Assembly: GCA_020465985.1 (NCBI GenBank)
Contig: JAANYP010000153.1
Span: 1 to 64,000 of the forward strand
Reading direction: 5' to 3'
Length of the DNA: 64,000 nucleotides
Source: Centrapalus pauciflorus
Lineage: Eukaryota > Streptophyta > Magnoliopsida > Asterales > Asteraceae
Every line of letters starts with the position of its first letter. Positions within the stretch are counted from its first letter, which is position 1. A program made the translations under genes and the position numbers. Shown here one piece after another: positions 10,823 through 21,596 of this stretch. The notes under the pieces are model-generated. The model searched no databases and was not told the origin of the DNA. It worked only from the letters and a program-made list of their open reading frames with translations.

Positions 10823-11212
10823 TCAAGATGTATTTGGTATCCAAACTGATTTGGATCCAGACTTGTTAGCACTTTTGGGTACCCATCTCAATACGAGATT
10901 TGGTACCCACTTCAGTATAGGTTTAGGTACCCATTGCAGATTATATTTCTTATCTTCTCTCTCAAACTCAAGAAGCAAATTTCTTTTTGTATGATGAAAT
11001 AGAATATCTGAATAACAAACGAAACTTGAATTTGAACGATCAGAATTTTGCAATCTCTTCTTTCTGAAAACTATCCGGTGCTAGCCTGTTTCTGATAATA
11101 CTTGGTGATTTTCTATGAAGATGTTTTCTGATAAGAATAACCAGTATTTTCAGATGCTTTTGAAAACTTTGATTTTGAAGATTCACCAGTGTAAATCTTG
11201 ACCGGAAGTTTT
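10823..11212 (-). pseudogene. Element B gag-pol linker, WVPK-repeat segment
   Basis: The frame 11053-10823 has three successive WVPK-type motifs (NLQWVPKPI, KWVPNLV, RWVPKSAN), as found at the end of gag in elements A and D. Upstream (11212-11054) is Ser/Lys-rich and continues the B gag frame from 25345 after the C insertion is removed, ending at a stop near 11090. No catalytic residues. It is a remnant of a polyprotein linker. Confidence 0.6.
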
Positions 11213-11817
11213 TCTAAGGTCTGCACACTACGGATCTATCTTGACGCAAAACCTGCCAACAAGTGCGGAATCCTCGTTAGCGGCTTGACGGATACATCAC
11301 GCACACCGAAACACGGAGACTACCACGGTGATAGACGAACGACTTAGAACGCCCCGACACGATGATTCTCTCCTCACGAAACTCTCTGATTGCAATCAAG
11401 TTCGAGATCGCCTTCTGCTAATCGTCTGACAAATTCTGCAAAAGTCTAATAATTAATCGAATTAACCCTTAATTATACTAACAGATTCGAGTTTGTCTAG
11501 GACAAATTCGAATCTGGCCCAAGGCCTATTCGAATTTGTCCTCCTAGACAAATTCGAATTTAGTCTAAATTCGAACCTCACCATTCAAACTTATGTTTGA
11601 ACTTATGTTTTATCTTATGTTTGAATTCATCTTTGAACATTATGTTTGAACTTCTTGTAATATATTACACCAAGTTCAAACATACAAAACAATCAATATC
11701 AAACACACATAATCAAACATATATCAAGCACTTGTTAATATCTAATATCAAGTAAGTTGACTTACACAAAATGCTATCTAAACATAGACTGCTATCGTCA
11801 CACAGGATGTACTAACA
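11213..11817 (-). repeat. 3' LTR of element C
   Basis: 605 bp, TGTTAGTACATCC at the element-strand start. The opposite terminus reads TCTAAGG on the plus strand where the 5' LTR has TGTAAGG, so the terminal dinucleotide is mutated. It contains repeated ACTTATGTTTGAA and TTCGAA-containing motifs. The TSD GTTTT sits at 11208-11212. Confidence 0.9.
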
Positions 11818-11827
11818 TACCCCCCCT
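11818..11827 (-). promoter_or_regulatory. Polypurine tract of element C
   Basis: On the minus strand AAGGGGGGGTA abuts the LTR start TGTTAGTAC, the standard plus-strand primer position. Confidence 0.8.
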
Positions 11828-12002
11828 TGACGATAGCTTCTAACTTTTTACATTTTGTCTAATTACTTGAACCATATAGACTACTTCCTGCATATAAACC
11901 TATATCTATACAAATTCTAACGATCTTCTGGAACTTCCTAGCTTCAGATTTCCATCCTTCGTGAAAGAAGATAGGCTGATCGTGTAGCTTCTTTAGGTCG
12001 TC

Positions 12003-14813
12003 CTATGATAGATTTATTAGATGCAATGGATCATACACTCGCAAAATAACTTTGTCTTGAGTATCTTCCATCACGGCTTCAGCAGTTTCATTATCTACAT
12101 ACCACCACTTCATGTTACTTAGAACATCTTCTGGCATCGTCTTCATAGGCACCTTTTTCAAACACTTTACAGGCTTGTACACAATTCTGGCCCATGGCCT
12201 ACCTGTATATGGATCAATCCTTGTTTTATCTTCCACTCTCTTACCCGTACTTGGCTTGAGTCTTTCAAATTTTCCGGATCGGCCCTCCTTTCGGATAATC
12301 TTGGCTATAACCTCAGCATAAGGATCCTCACCGATATTGATTAACTCTTTCCACGCCAACTCCTTTACTTCTACCTTCGGCAATGTATTAAATACTCTGA
12401 GCGTCCGCCTAAGGTATTGAAGTCCATCTCTTCTTTTCAGTATGAATAGTTGCAGTTCTCTGTCGAAGAACCAGCTTATAATCCCACCTGATACATTCTC
12501 GGAGCCAGGTACTCTGATTCTTCTTTTCATCTTAGGCTCTGCCCTCTTTTCTTCCTTTCGAAACCATAGATTCAACAGTTCAGCCCTAGATGGCTCTCTC
12601 TCAGCTTCTTCTAGTTCAGAGTCCGAGGCCATCTTGATCTCATCAATATCAATCACATTATGATTGTCTTGCACATATAGCTCAGTGATAGGCTGTGAGT
12701 TTACGATCACCTCATCGACATTGTCGTCTTTGTCCTCTATCACTTCATCATTTGATTTCCAATCAGCTATGTCCTCTGGCACGAACTCTCCTTCCTCCAA
12801 CTCTTCAATATCATCTTCAAAATCAAATTCTATCTCTTTTTCTTCAATATCCATTAGAGCGTCAATCATCTCGCTCTCAATGGCCTTTGAGGAACTAGCC
12901 TCACCTCCTTCAACTCCTGACTGACTAGGCTCCCCCTGAACTTCAGCATGCTGAGCAGAAGAAAAATATACTGGCTCACCATCTTTTTGTGCATCGGGAT
13001 CATTGCCATCGTCATCTTCTCTTCTCAACTCTTGAACATCTCTGCAACTGGTCTCCCCCTGAGCCTTAAGATTTTTCATTAGCTGCTCGAGGAGGGACCT
13101 CATGGTTCTGAGCTCAACAGCCTGATCAGCGACAAATGTCTTCAATTCAATATTTTCATTATCAATCTTTGCATTATGCTCTTGAAGCTCGCTGACTGCT
13201 TTTGTGAGTTGGAAGATTTGGACTGTCTGGAAGTCCACTTTGCTTCGGAGCTCTGAAAAACGTTGGTTGTTTGAAAAGGTGGATGAAGTGGATGGAATTG
13301 ATGTGATAGGTGACGGGGTGATTGGTGGTTGAACAGATGGTTGGGCGGATGGTTGAGCGGATGGAATCTCAGGCTCTGAAGCAGAAACAGACGAAGCTCC
13401 TTGCATAAATCTGTGCCTTTTGGCCCTTTGCCTAGGCACTAATGGAGTAGTATTCTCGACCTCAAAATCAGAATCGTCTTCATCTGAATCTCTAGATGCT
13501 CTCTTCTCTGTATCCCTTTCACTTACAACAACCCTTGATCCATATCTGCCTATCCGAATAGACAGATTAACCGATTCAACAGCTGTTGCTTCTACCTCTA
13601 TCTCTTCAGCTTCTTCTGATGACGACTCAGAGGTGGTCACTGCTTGACTCTCTACCTATGGCTGATATTCATCAATTTCGCGCATAAGGTCATCAAAACT
13701 AGCTGGAGGCTCTAAGATTGTATCAACTAGCTCAGCTGTAATCTCTTCTTGGGTCTGAGTCCCCTGTGCCCAGATTTCCTCCAAAGTTTCCACTCGTGGA
13801 TCAATTACTGGTGGCACACCAGAAGGACCTGCAGCGTCCGATGACAGACCTGCTTCCACTGACTCTTGTACCCTGCTGGAGCTTGGCCTTGAAGCTTGAG
13901 TCGATCTATCTTGAGCTCTTGGCCTCCTTCTTTGTTGTGCTGGAGGGCGTTGCTGTTGTTGCTGTTGCTGTTGAACTTGCTACGACTGCGGCCTTTCCCC
14001 AGCCCAGTTCACACCCTCCGGGGCTTCAAAATCTGGATTTACCACGGCACCAAAAAGAGGTGCATCCAGTGGTCTAACCACGTTAGCCCTACGGGCATTA
14101 TGTGAATGACAATCAGCATAAATTCGCTTATCGATAACATCAACACTCTGGATATTCGGCAACTGCGGCAGGTTGGGCAAAAAATGTCGAATCTGCATCA
14201 TTACAAACCTCGGATACATCAGAAACCTTTCTCGTGCTGGAGCAGTTATTTGATGAACAAACTCCGCAAAGAACATCTCGGAGTAGCTGAATTTCTTATT
14301 ATAAACCAACGCAATCATCGCCGACTGCATCTTTGACACGATATAATCAAATCCGGCCTTCTTAGGTGCAAAGCACACCATAAAGACATGCGCCAAGTAC
14401 CTCAATTGGCCTATGAGACCACTCTTCATGTATGACGCTTTAGCTATATCCAGGCCATACCCCATCCTTAAAAAGGTTGCTTGCCTTACTTCGAATGTGA
14501 AGTCAATAGGCCCAGCTTCCTGTTCTACCGATCCCAACTGCAAAACTCTTTGAAGCATATCTGCAGAAAATACAAGGGGCTGCCCGGCGATTCTAGTCCT
14601 CAATACCGTCGGCGTCACTGTACAATCGACTTGCAGGTGGTCGCAAAACTGCCTAACATAAGGCAGTACGATTTGCACATTGTGAGAAAGTGCATATGAA
14701 ACCCTTGAATTTGCTAAGAAATCCACCATTTGTCGAAACGCCTGAGCTTCAGGAAGCTCACGATCCGGCGAAACAACCATATTATGCTTCTGAAAGAAAG
14801 CTCTTTCCCCCAT
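12003..14813 (-). pseudogene. Long env-like ORF of element C (two TAG stops)
   Basis: A single reading frame of about 936 codons from ATG 14813 to TAG 12003, interrupted only by TAG at 13980 and 13656. The first about 277 residues resemble the F env-like N-terminus (MVVSPDRELPEAQAFRQMVD, then YVRQFCDHLQV and RFLMYPRFVMMQIRHFLPNL). A Gln run and Pro/Arg-rich stretch follow the first stop. The middle is acidic and Ser-rich; a coiled coil lies at about 13240-13060 (LRSKVDFQTVQIFQLTKAVS). Further acidic blocks and a basic C-terminal domain (GRPWARIVYKPVKCLKKVP, MKWWYVDNETAEAVMEDTQ) end it. No clear signal peptide or membrane segment, so 'envelope' is only positional. Both stops sit where Gln CAG is likely. 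This is the best-preserved reading frame in the window. Confidence 0.75.
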
Positions 14814-15136
14814 ATCTGCACATTAAAGAATAAAATATATTAGAAATGACAAAATAAAAATGAAACTTGTTTAAATTCAAATTTGTTTTATTTCGAACTT
14901 ATGTAAGTTCAAAATCCAACACATATGAATTTCTACAAGTTTGACGTTAAACTTATTCAAACATTTCAATTTTAATAATAAACTCGAATGACATGTTCGA
15001 ATTTGACTTGAATTCGAGTTTGCTGACATGTTCGAATTTACTGACAAATTCGAACTATATGAACAAACTCGAAGTCGGCATTTTCAAACACAAATCCAAG
15101 ATTTAAACCATATTAGACTTAGAAAATAACATTCAC

Positions 15137-17035
15137 TAGTCCTAGTAGGTTTTTAATCGAAGATATATGTCACTTATTTGAAGTTTCACTATGACGACCT
15201 CTTGTTTAGATAGAATAATTTAATCACCAGGATCAACAAACAACCCAATGAATATCATGATAATTAAAATTGAATACCTAAATTAGAATTAAACAGTTCC
15301 ACAGTAAAGCAATAGATATAAGTTACTACAGTGATTATGTCTAACTATTACATCATCATAATTGTTTTACAAGTCATAAATCTCAGCCCAAAGCTACAAT
15401 ATCTGTGTACCAATAGCTTCTACGTCTCCGGGATATTGAATTGATATGCTTAAGTAGAAGGTCCCGCTACACTTTTGCCTTTGCCTGAAAACATTGTGAG
15501 TCAACTGTAAGCTAATGCTTAGTGAGATAACAGATTATGCAAACAACAAATATTTCTTTACAAGCAATGCTTAACCATGGGCAGTGTAAGCCCCATGTAT
15601 GTGAAAACAGGCAGTGTAAGCCACAATGTATGTGAAAACCATGCAGTGCTAGCATGGGGTTGGCAGTTCAAATGTTGATCGGGGATGTGCCGAACCTGAC
15701 GGGATAACGAGTGGGATGATCAGTCCCCGACAGTGGCCTGCTGTCAGCCCCAGTCCAGGTCGCATCATTGTGAAGTAATGATCATGCAGTGCAAGCATGA
15801 TGTAAATAGATGCACTTTCAAATGAACGGTGGCTACATGTGTGTTACATGTCAAGTACGAGTGTGCATCATAACAACAAATCATGTACGAGTGCCGAATG
15901 ATGTATATGAACAATGTGAACATGCCATTGAATATATAAACATGAATGCAAAAACAATAAATGTTAGAATGACAATCTGTTACTCACAGTGATTGGTATA
16001 GTGTGTCGTGTCTCTGAATCAATGTGTGTTAGACAACACCACAATGATCTGTAAAGTAAGTGTAATAGTGATTTTATATCAGTAATTGCTTAAAACTTAA
16101 TTCCTGAAAATTAAATGAATATCAACTGAATTCGGACCACATCCGAATTCGGATGGTCCGAATTGGTGTTGGACCGAAATGGGGTGGACCGAAATTGTGT
16201 ATGGTCTCCGAAATGGGTTTTTGGTCCAATTGCTATTGGTCCGAAATGAACAGGTCCGAATTCGGATTCAAGTCCGAACCGAGTTCATACTTAGTAAAAT
16301 TTCCAAACATTTTCCAAAAAATTATATTTGGACCATTTTTGCATGTTTCAGTAACTAAAGTTATAAATATGAACTTAAATGTACTCATTTAACTTATATC
16401 ATAACACTAACATACCAAATCAACCCATTTGAGTCCATTTTTCTACAAGTCTCGACGAACACACACACACACTAAAAACACACACTTATCTCAAAATCAT
16501 GCTTAGACTTTGAATCTGATTCTGAAATTTGGTATACTACATCATATGTGCTCGATTTTAACATTACGACAATCATCTCCAACATGCATTAACATTTTCA
16601 TCACCAATCTTAGAATTTGGTTTTCATAAAAACCGAACCAATAATCATTAAAATTGCAAGTCTTGTGTGAATCTTACCTCAAAACGTTTATTGCAATGCT
16701 TATAGTTCCTTCCAATATGCATGAATCCCGATTTTGAACACTTAAATCCAACAACTTTCAGATTTTTGTTGATGAAATGGTGGGTTTTTCTTAGAGAGAG
16801 AGAGTGAGAGATCGAGAGAGTTAGAGAGAGAGTGAGATTTTGAAAAATGAAAGGATTTCCTTTCTTTTATTGCTACTTCTCCTTAATTGCACATTATACC
16901 CCTTAACTTCGTATTTTTCTCATTTAACTGAAAATGTGATCAAAATTAACTTAAATTGATGTAATCATCCATTAATACAACAATTAAGTCCAAATAAATT
17001 GTAAATTACAATTAATTAAAATTTGGGATGTTACA
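15137..17035 (-). mobile_element. Solo LTR, about 1.9 kb, in element C (TSD TTCAC)
   Basis: Flanked by TTCAC at 15132-15136 and 17036-17040. On the minus strand it starts TGTAACATCCC, a start common in long plant Ty3/Gypsy LTRs. The far end reads TA where TG is expected on the plus strand. No gag or pol lies inside, so it is most simply an LTR left after recombination between two LTRs. It contains a GA-rich tract (16792-16838) and CCGAATTCGG-type palindromes (16130-16280). Family assignment is by terminus only. Confidence 0.65.
15575..15801. other. Constant-loop hairpins inside the solo LTR
   Basis: Three hairpins with the same loop but different stems: CATGGGC-AGTGTAA-GCCCCATG (15576-15597), CCATGC-AGTGCTA-GCATGG (15639-15657) and ATCATGC-AGTGCAA-GCATGAT (15781-15801). 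A weaker fourth (GGC-AGTGTAA-GCC) lies at 15610-15622. Confidence 0.65.
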
Positions 17036-17047
17036 TTCACCGGTTAA

Positions 17048-17072
17048 ACTTTGTGATTTTGAATCACAAAGT
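17048..17072. other. Perfect 11-bp hairpin in C spacer
   Basis: ACTTTGTGATT, loop TTG, AATCACAAAGT, immediately next to the solo LTR and its TSD. Function unknown. Confidence 0.8.
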
Positions 17073-17976
17073 TCAAAACCCTTAAAACTTCAAAATAAGT
17101 CGATTTTTGCTCAAATTGAGTCTAAAACTTCCTAAATGTTGTTTATACCTAGATTTAGTTATAGAATCGAACACAAAGGACAAAACTTCGATGAATAGAT
17201 GAAAACTCGAAAATGGTAAGTTCGAACAATAAACTCGAAATTGCACACAGTGTAAGTTCGAATGTCTAAACTCGAAGGTAGGTGACAATGAATGTTCACT
17301 GTTGACCTATATATACTAACCACCTTCGAACTTGCATTAAATTCGAAACTACTGACAGTTTCGAATGTCAATTCGACTTTGTCTTAAATTCGAAGTTAAA
17401 TGAAAATTTTGAAATTCTTTGAATAAACTTCAACTTTTTCAACTTTTCCAACTTTTTCGTGTAACGGAACAAACTATGCAAAATTTTTTACTAAGCACAA
17501 GATTTTCACGCAGTGTTTGTTTATTCAACTAAAAATGCATCTTCAGTAACTTTGACCTTTTTCCTAAATAAAATAAATTAAAATGAAATAAAATAAAATA
17601 AAGTAAAGTTTTGAACAAAATTTAAACTTAAACTAATCTACAATACTTTTAAAATTATACATCCTATACTTAACACTAACAGAATATTGTTTTTGGTGAG
17701 AAAGTCAAAGAAAGGTTCAATCAGATAGCGGTGTCAAATACGCACTTTCAGTATTTTACTTTCACACTTAGGAACTTTTTATTCCTTTGATTGTTTGTCG
17801 TGACATACATTCCTAGACGATTGTTGGTATTATTTTCCCTTTAAACATGTTACACTTTGGAATATCCTTGGCCTTTTTATTTATCAAGAAATTATCTTAT
17901 GTGACTCATACTTAGACATACTTTTATGATCAAGGCATACGGACAATGATTATAACTTTTCGGTATTGCAAATTTT

Positions 17977-18183
17977 CTTTAAAAGACAAACGTCGGACAC
18001 AGTTCTGTATTTACATACAACAGAGTGTTTTAGTTTGTCTTAAAGTTTATTTTAAAGCTAGAAAGACAGTGGTGACAGGTCTGTACCAATGTACAACAAA
18101 GCGACTTATCTTGCTAACTCGAGTCAAACCAGAGGCAACAGGTCTGTACTTACGTACAACAGGGTTACTTGTTTTGACTCTCA
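17977..18183. other. Three structured repeats in C spacer
   Basis: Each unit has a core CTGTAY-NNNN-RTACA. Unit 1 is TGTAT/ATACA (18006-18019); units 2 and 3 are TGTAC/GTACA (about 18082-18095 and 18145-18158), a compensated change. Unit 1 has an outer stem GACAAAC/GTTTGTC extended by CTTTAA/TTAAAG (17977-18045), with ACAC/GTGT in between. Unit 3 has GAGTCAAA/TTTGACTC (18121-18180). The outer stem of unit 2 is decayed. Confidence 0.7.
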
Positions 18184-18734
18184 ACTCAGTATAAAGATTT
18201 TTCTATTCTTTTCTTTTCTGTAAGATGTATCTGATGTTGCTATACATCCCCCAGAAAATTTGCATATCTCATTTAGAATCAATGTCTGTATGTCTCTAAC
18301 ATAAAAATTAAGACCATTTGGTCATACATCTAAGTTAGTGACACGTCAAACTTTTTCTTGAATATTTTATTAGCCTTGAGACTCCCTTTGTGTATTATGC
18401 CTACCAACACATCAAACTAGATAATGTATTTCACTTAGAATTTTAGGTGCATTATGTGTGAAAGCTTAACACTTAGACATTGTAACAACTGTGCTAATTT
18501 TCGTCACTTTGAACCTATGTATCTAAGACTTAACTCATTTTCTAATATTCTCTTTTTTTTGAACTTTTTTATGGTTTTTCTCTCTTTTCTCTTTTGTTTT
18601 TCATAAATAAGAGTAAGGAAATATACTAACCTACTAACTTACTATAAAAAGAAATTCTTCTAAGCTACTAAACTTACTATAAAAAGAAAGAAATTCTACT
18701 GCTATAAAAAGAAATAAATTCTACTAAGGTCAAT

Positions 18735-20470
18735 TTACTCTGGATTACGCATTCCGTTTAGTTGAACTAACAACTCAAAACGTGACTTATCAAAAGCTTT
18801 GGTAAATAAATCGGCATTATTATCTTACGTTGCCACTTTTACCAACTTAATTAAATTCTTTTCAGCACAATCACGTATAAAGTGGTGTCTTATGTCTATG
18901 TGCTTGGTTTTACTGTGTTTAACTGGATTATTGGTTATTGCAATAGTTGACTGGTTATCTATCCTAATAGGAGTATGAGTATAAGTCAAACCGTAATCCC
19001 GCAATTGTTGTTGTATCCACAAAACCTGTGAACAGCAACTACCCGCAGCAACATATTCGGCCTCGCACGTTGACACGGCTATCGAAGTCTGTTTCTTGCA
19101 TTGCCAGGAAACGAGCCTCCCTCCAAGGAACTGACAACCTCCAGTTGTTGACTTGCGATTCATGCTGCATCCTCCATAGTCTGAATCCGTGAATGCCTCC
19201 AATTCCAGATCACCATCAGTGTGATAACAAGGTCCCAGCTTCGGTTTCGACTTGAGGTATCTCAGAATCCGCTTCACAGCTTTCATGTGCATCTCTTTTG
19301 GATTAGCTTGAAACCTAGCACAAATACACACAGCAAACATTATGTCAGGTCTAGAAGCAGTTAAATACATGAGTGATCCAATCATTGCCCGATACAATGT
19401 CGGATCCACATCGGTATCACTTTCTGTACCCGGTCCGAGATTATGATTCACTTGAATCGGCATGCTGAAGTGAGCTGTCAGCTTGGTTCCTTCCATCCTG
19501 AAGCGCTCTAAGATGTCGTAGACATACTTCGTCTGATGAATAAATATGCCCTCCTTCCTATGTTCGACTTGCAAACCCATAAAGAAGTTTAACTCACCCA
19601 TCGCACTCATCTCAAACTTAGACTTCATCACCTTTTCAAAGTCTGTGCACATTTGCTCGTCTGATGACCCGAAAATGATATCATCGGCGTACACTTGTAC
19701 CAAGATGAAATGTTCATCTTTTCTTTTCACAAACAGAGTACTATCTATTCTCCCTCTTTCAAACCCGTTGTCTAAAAGATGATTAGATAGAGTCTCGTAC
19801 CATGCCCCTGGTGCTGGATGTAGTCCATACAAAGCCTTATCTAACCGATACACTCTGTCTGGATATTTCAGATCTGTAAACCCGGGCTGCTGTTCCACAT
19901 ACACAAGTTCATTCACTTTCCCATAAAGAAAAGCACTCTTTACGTCGAGTTGATAAACCTTAAAACCTTTGAAGGAAGCAAAAGCCAGAAACAAACGGAT
20001 TGCTTCAAGCCTTGCCACTGGCGCGAACACCTCATTGTAATCGATTCCTTCCTCTTGGTTGAACCCTTTACCACAAGCCTTGCTTTGTTGCGAGTGACTA
20101 TTCCCCGATCATCTCTCTTGCACTTGAAAACCCATTTGGTTCCTATTGCAACTTCTCCTCAAGGTAACGGAACTAACTCCCACACTTCAAGTTTCCTAAA
20201 CTGTGACAGTTCTTCCTGCATCGCTTCAACCCAAGAATTGTCTTTCAGTGCCATTTGCACATTTTTCGGCTCTACTTGCGAAATGAAACATGAGTAGAGG
20301 CAAGTATGAAAGGCCTTGGAGTCATTGATCATCGACAACAACATTGTGTTGTTATTCAAACTACTCCTAGTCCTCACACCAGCATTAGGATTTCCTATGA
20401 TACTCTCAATAGGATGATTCTTATTAATCCTAGATGTTTCTATCTCATCAACCTTAAGAGTATCTCCCAA
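18735..20470 (-). pseudogene. Reverse transcriptase-RNase H of element C
   Basis: The RT N-terminal part (HPIESIIGNPNAGVRTRSS, EAMQEELSQFRKLEVWELV) ends at a stop near 20159. After a shift an open 401-codon frame (20030-18825) covers the rest: FAPVARLEAIRLFLAF, YQLDVKSAFLYGKV, LDKALYGLHPAPGAWYETL, an intact VYADDIIFGS, FEMSAMGELNFFMGLQV, then RNase H with AFTDSDYGG, STCEAEYVAAGS and KHIDIRHHFIRD. A TAA at 18825 interrupts just before DLFTKAF; the natural end is about 18735. This is the best-kept RT in the window. Confidence 0.9.
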
Positions 20471-20609
20471 ATTTGATCGTATCTCTTCTAACGGGGGAAC
20501 GACTTCAGACTCTACATTTTCTTCCTCATGGACACTGTCTTCAAAGTTAGAAGTTGTTGTCTGATCTTCGTTTGTAGGAATTTCAGAATCATTTTCTGCT
20601 TGAGATCTA

Positions 20610-21281
20610 TCTTCAGTTGATTGGCCCGAACAGGTCCATATGCGACTAATCGAACGTGGCAGCTATTGAGTTCTGAGTCTTGGACTTGTGTGCTTTCTTG
20701 TGTTGTTTTCCTTTCATGCACGGTAGACACTTGTCCTCAAACTGAAAACTCTTCATTGGAACACCTTGCACCAATCCATTTTTCGTAATGTAGTTCATTT
20801 TCTTAGGTGCAAGTGTGCCATGCGTCTGTGCCATAATACCGATTCAGTCTCTGAAGCTTTTGATAGTAGACAAATTGGTCCCATTGAAGATTCCGGCTTG
20901 TTCATGTCGAACATGTACAGGTCATTCTTCCTTGGATCCCTCATCAGTATCCATTCTTCAGGTACTTTGAATCCCGGTTTCAGCACTAACGCCTCAATAT
21001 CAGTGAAAAGTACTGACTTCTTCTTATCACAGATTTGAGATACACTAATGAGATTGTAAACCAGTTTATCAACGTGATAAACTTAATCTAGTTTGATAGT
21101 CCCATTAGTGACCACTCCAGTACCGGTGATATATCCTCCTTTGTTACCAGCGAACGATACAAATCCCCGATTCCCTCCCTTGAAGTCTGCGAGTAGACTT
21201 CTTTCCCCTGTCATGTGCCTGGAGCAACCACTGTCAACGAACCACTTGTTGTTTGGACCTGTAGTTATCTCTTGCACATGA
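20610..21281 (-). pseudogene. Protease and pre-integrase of element C; INT core deleted
   Basis: Protease WFVDSGCSRHMTG is intact (about 21246-21208). The GAG-pre-integrase domain has LWHRRMAHLHLRK, then CLPCMKGKQHKKAH. Integrase begins with HMDLFGPIN (about 20644-20618, after a TAG) and then jumps straight to the acidic INT-RT linker (QAENDSEIPTNEDQTTT). The second Asp and the Glu of the DDE triad are absent. Confidence 0.85.
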
Positions 21282-21596
21282 AAGAAAAGAGGTTAGTTAT
21301 CACGGGGAACCCAAGCCATGACTGACTTGGTAATACCATTCTCGTCCACATACTTGAACTTTTTCAAATACCCATCTCTCCTTTCAGGTGACTTGGGTTT
21401 TTGATTTAGAGCCTTTTATGGTGTAGAGTGATTTAAGTTCACTCTCGGCCTTTGTGTAGGCATTTGCTGTGGAGCTCTTGAATAGTTTCGATTATAAGGC
21501 ATTTCCGATTGATATCCCTGAGCTCTACCTGGTGTTTGATGTCTTACAGGAGTGTGTGACCTAACCGGAGTGTAAGCTTTGCTAGGTGTAGTACTC
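21282..21596 (-). other. C gag-pol linker
   Basis: A decayed Arg/Pro/Gln-rich linker with several stops, joining the zinc-knuckle region to the protease. No hairpin array like that of B or D was seen. Confidence 0.5.

Larger units (their letters stand above)
14814..18734 (-). other. pol to env-like spacer of element C
   Basis: 3.9 kb without a credible gene; about half is the solo LTR at 15137-17035. The rest has many TTCGAA-containing motifs near the env ATG (14880-15080 and 17200-17400), a perfect 11-bp hairpin at 17048-17072 and a set of larger hairpins at 17977-18183. Small open frames on either strand look like chance. Confidence 0.6.

Noticed and set aside
12664..12924. Ser-rich plus frames opposite the C env-like ORF
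   Set aside because: Antisense shadows of acidic and Ser-rich coding sequence.
15810..16392. Small plus frames at 15810-15992 and 16153-16392
   Set aside because: Inside the solo LTR; the second is a translation of CCGAATTCGG-type repeats.
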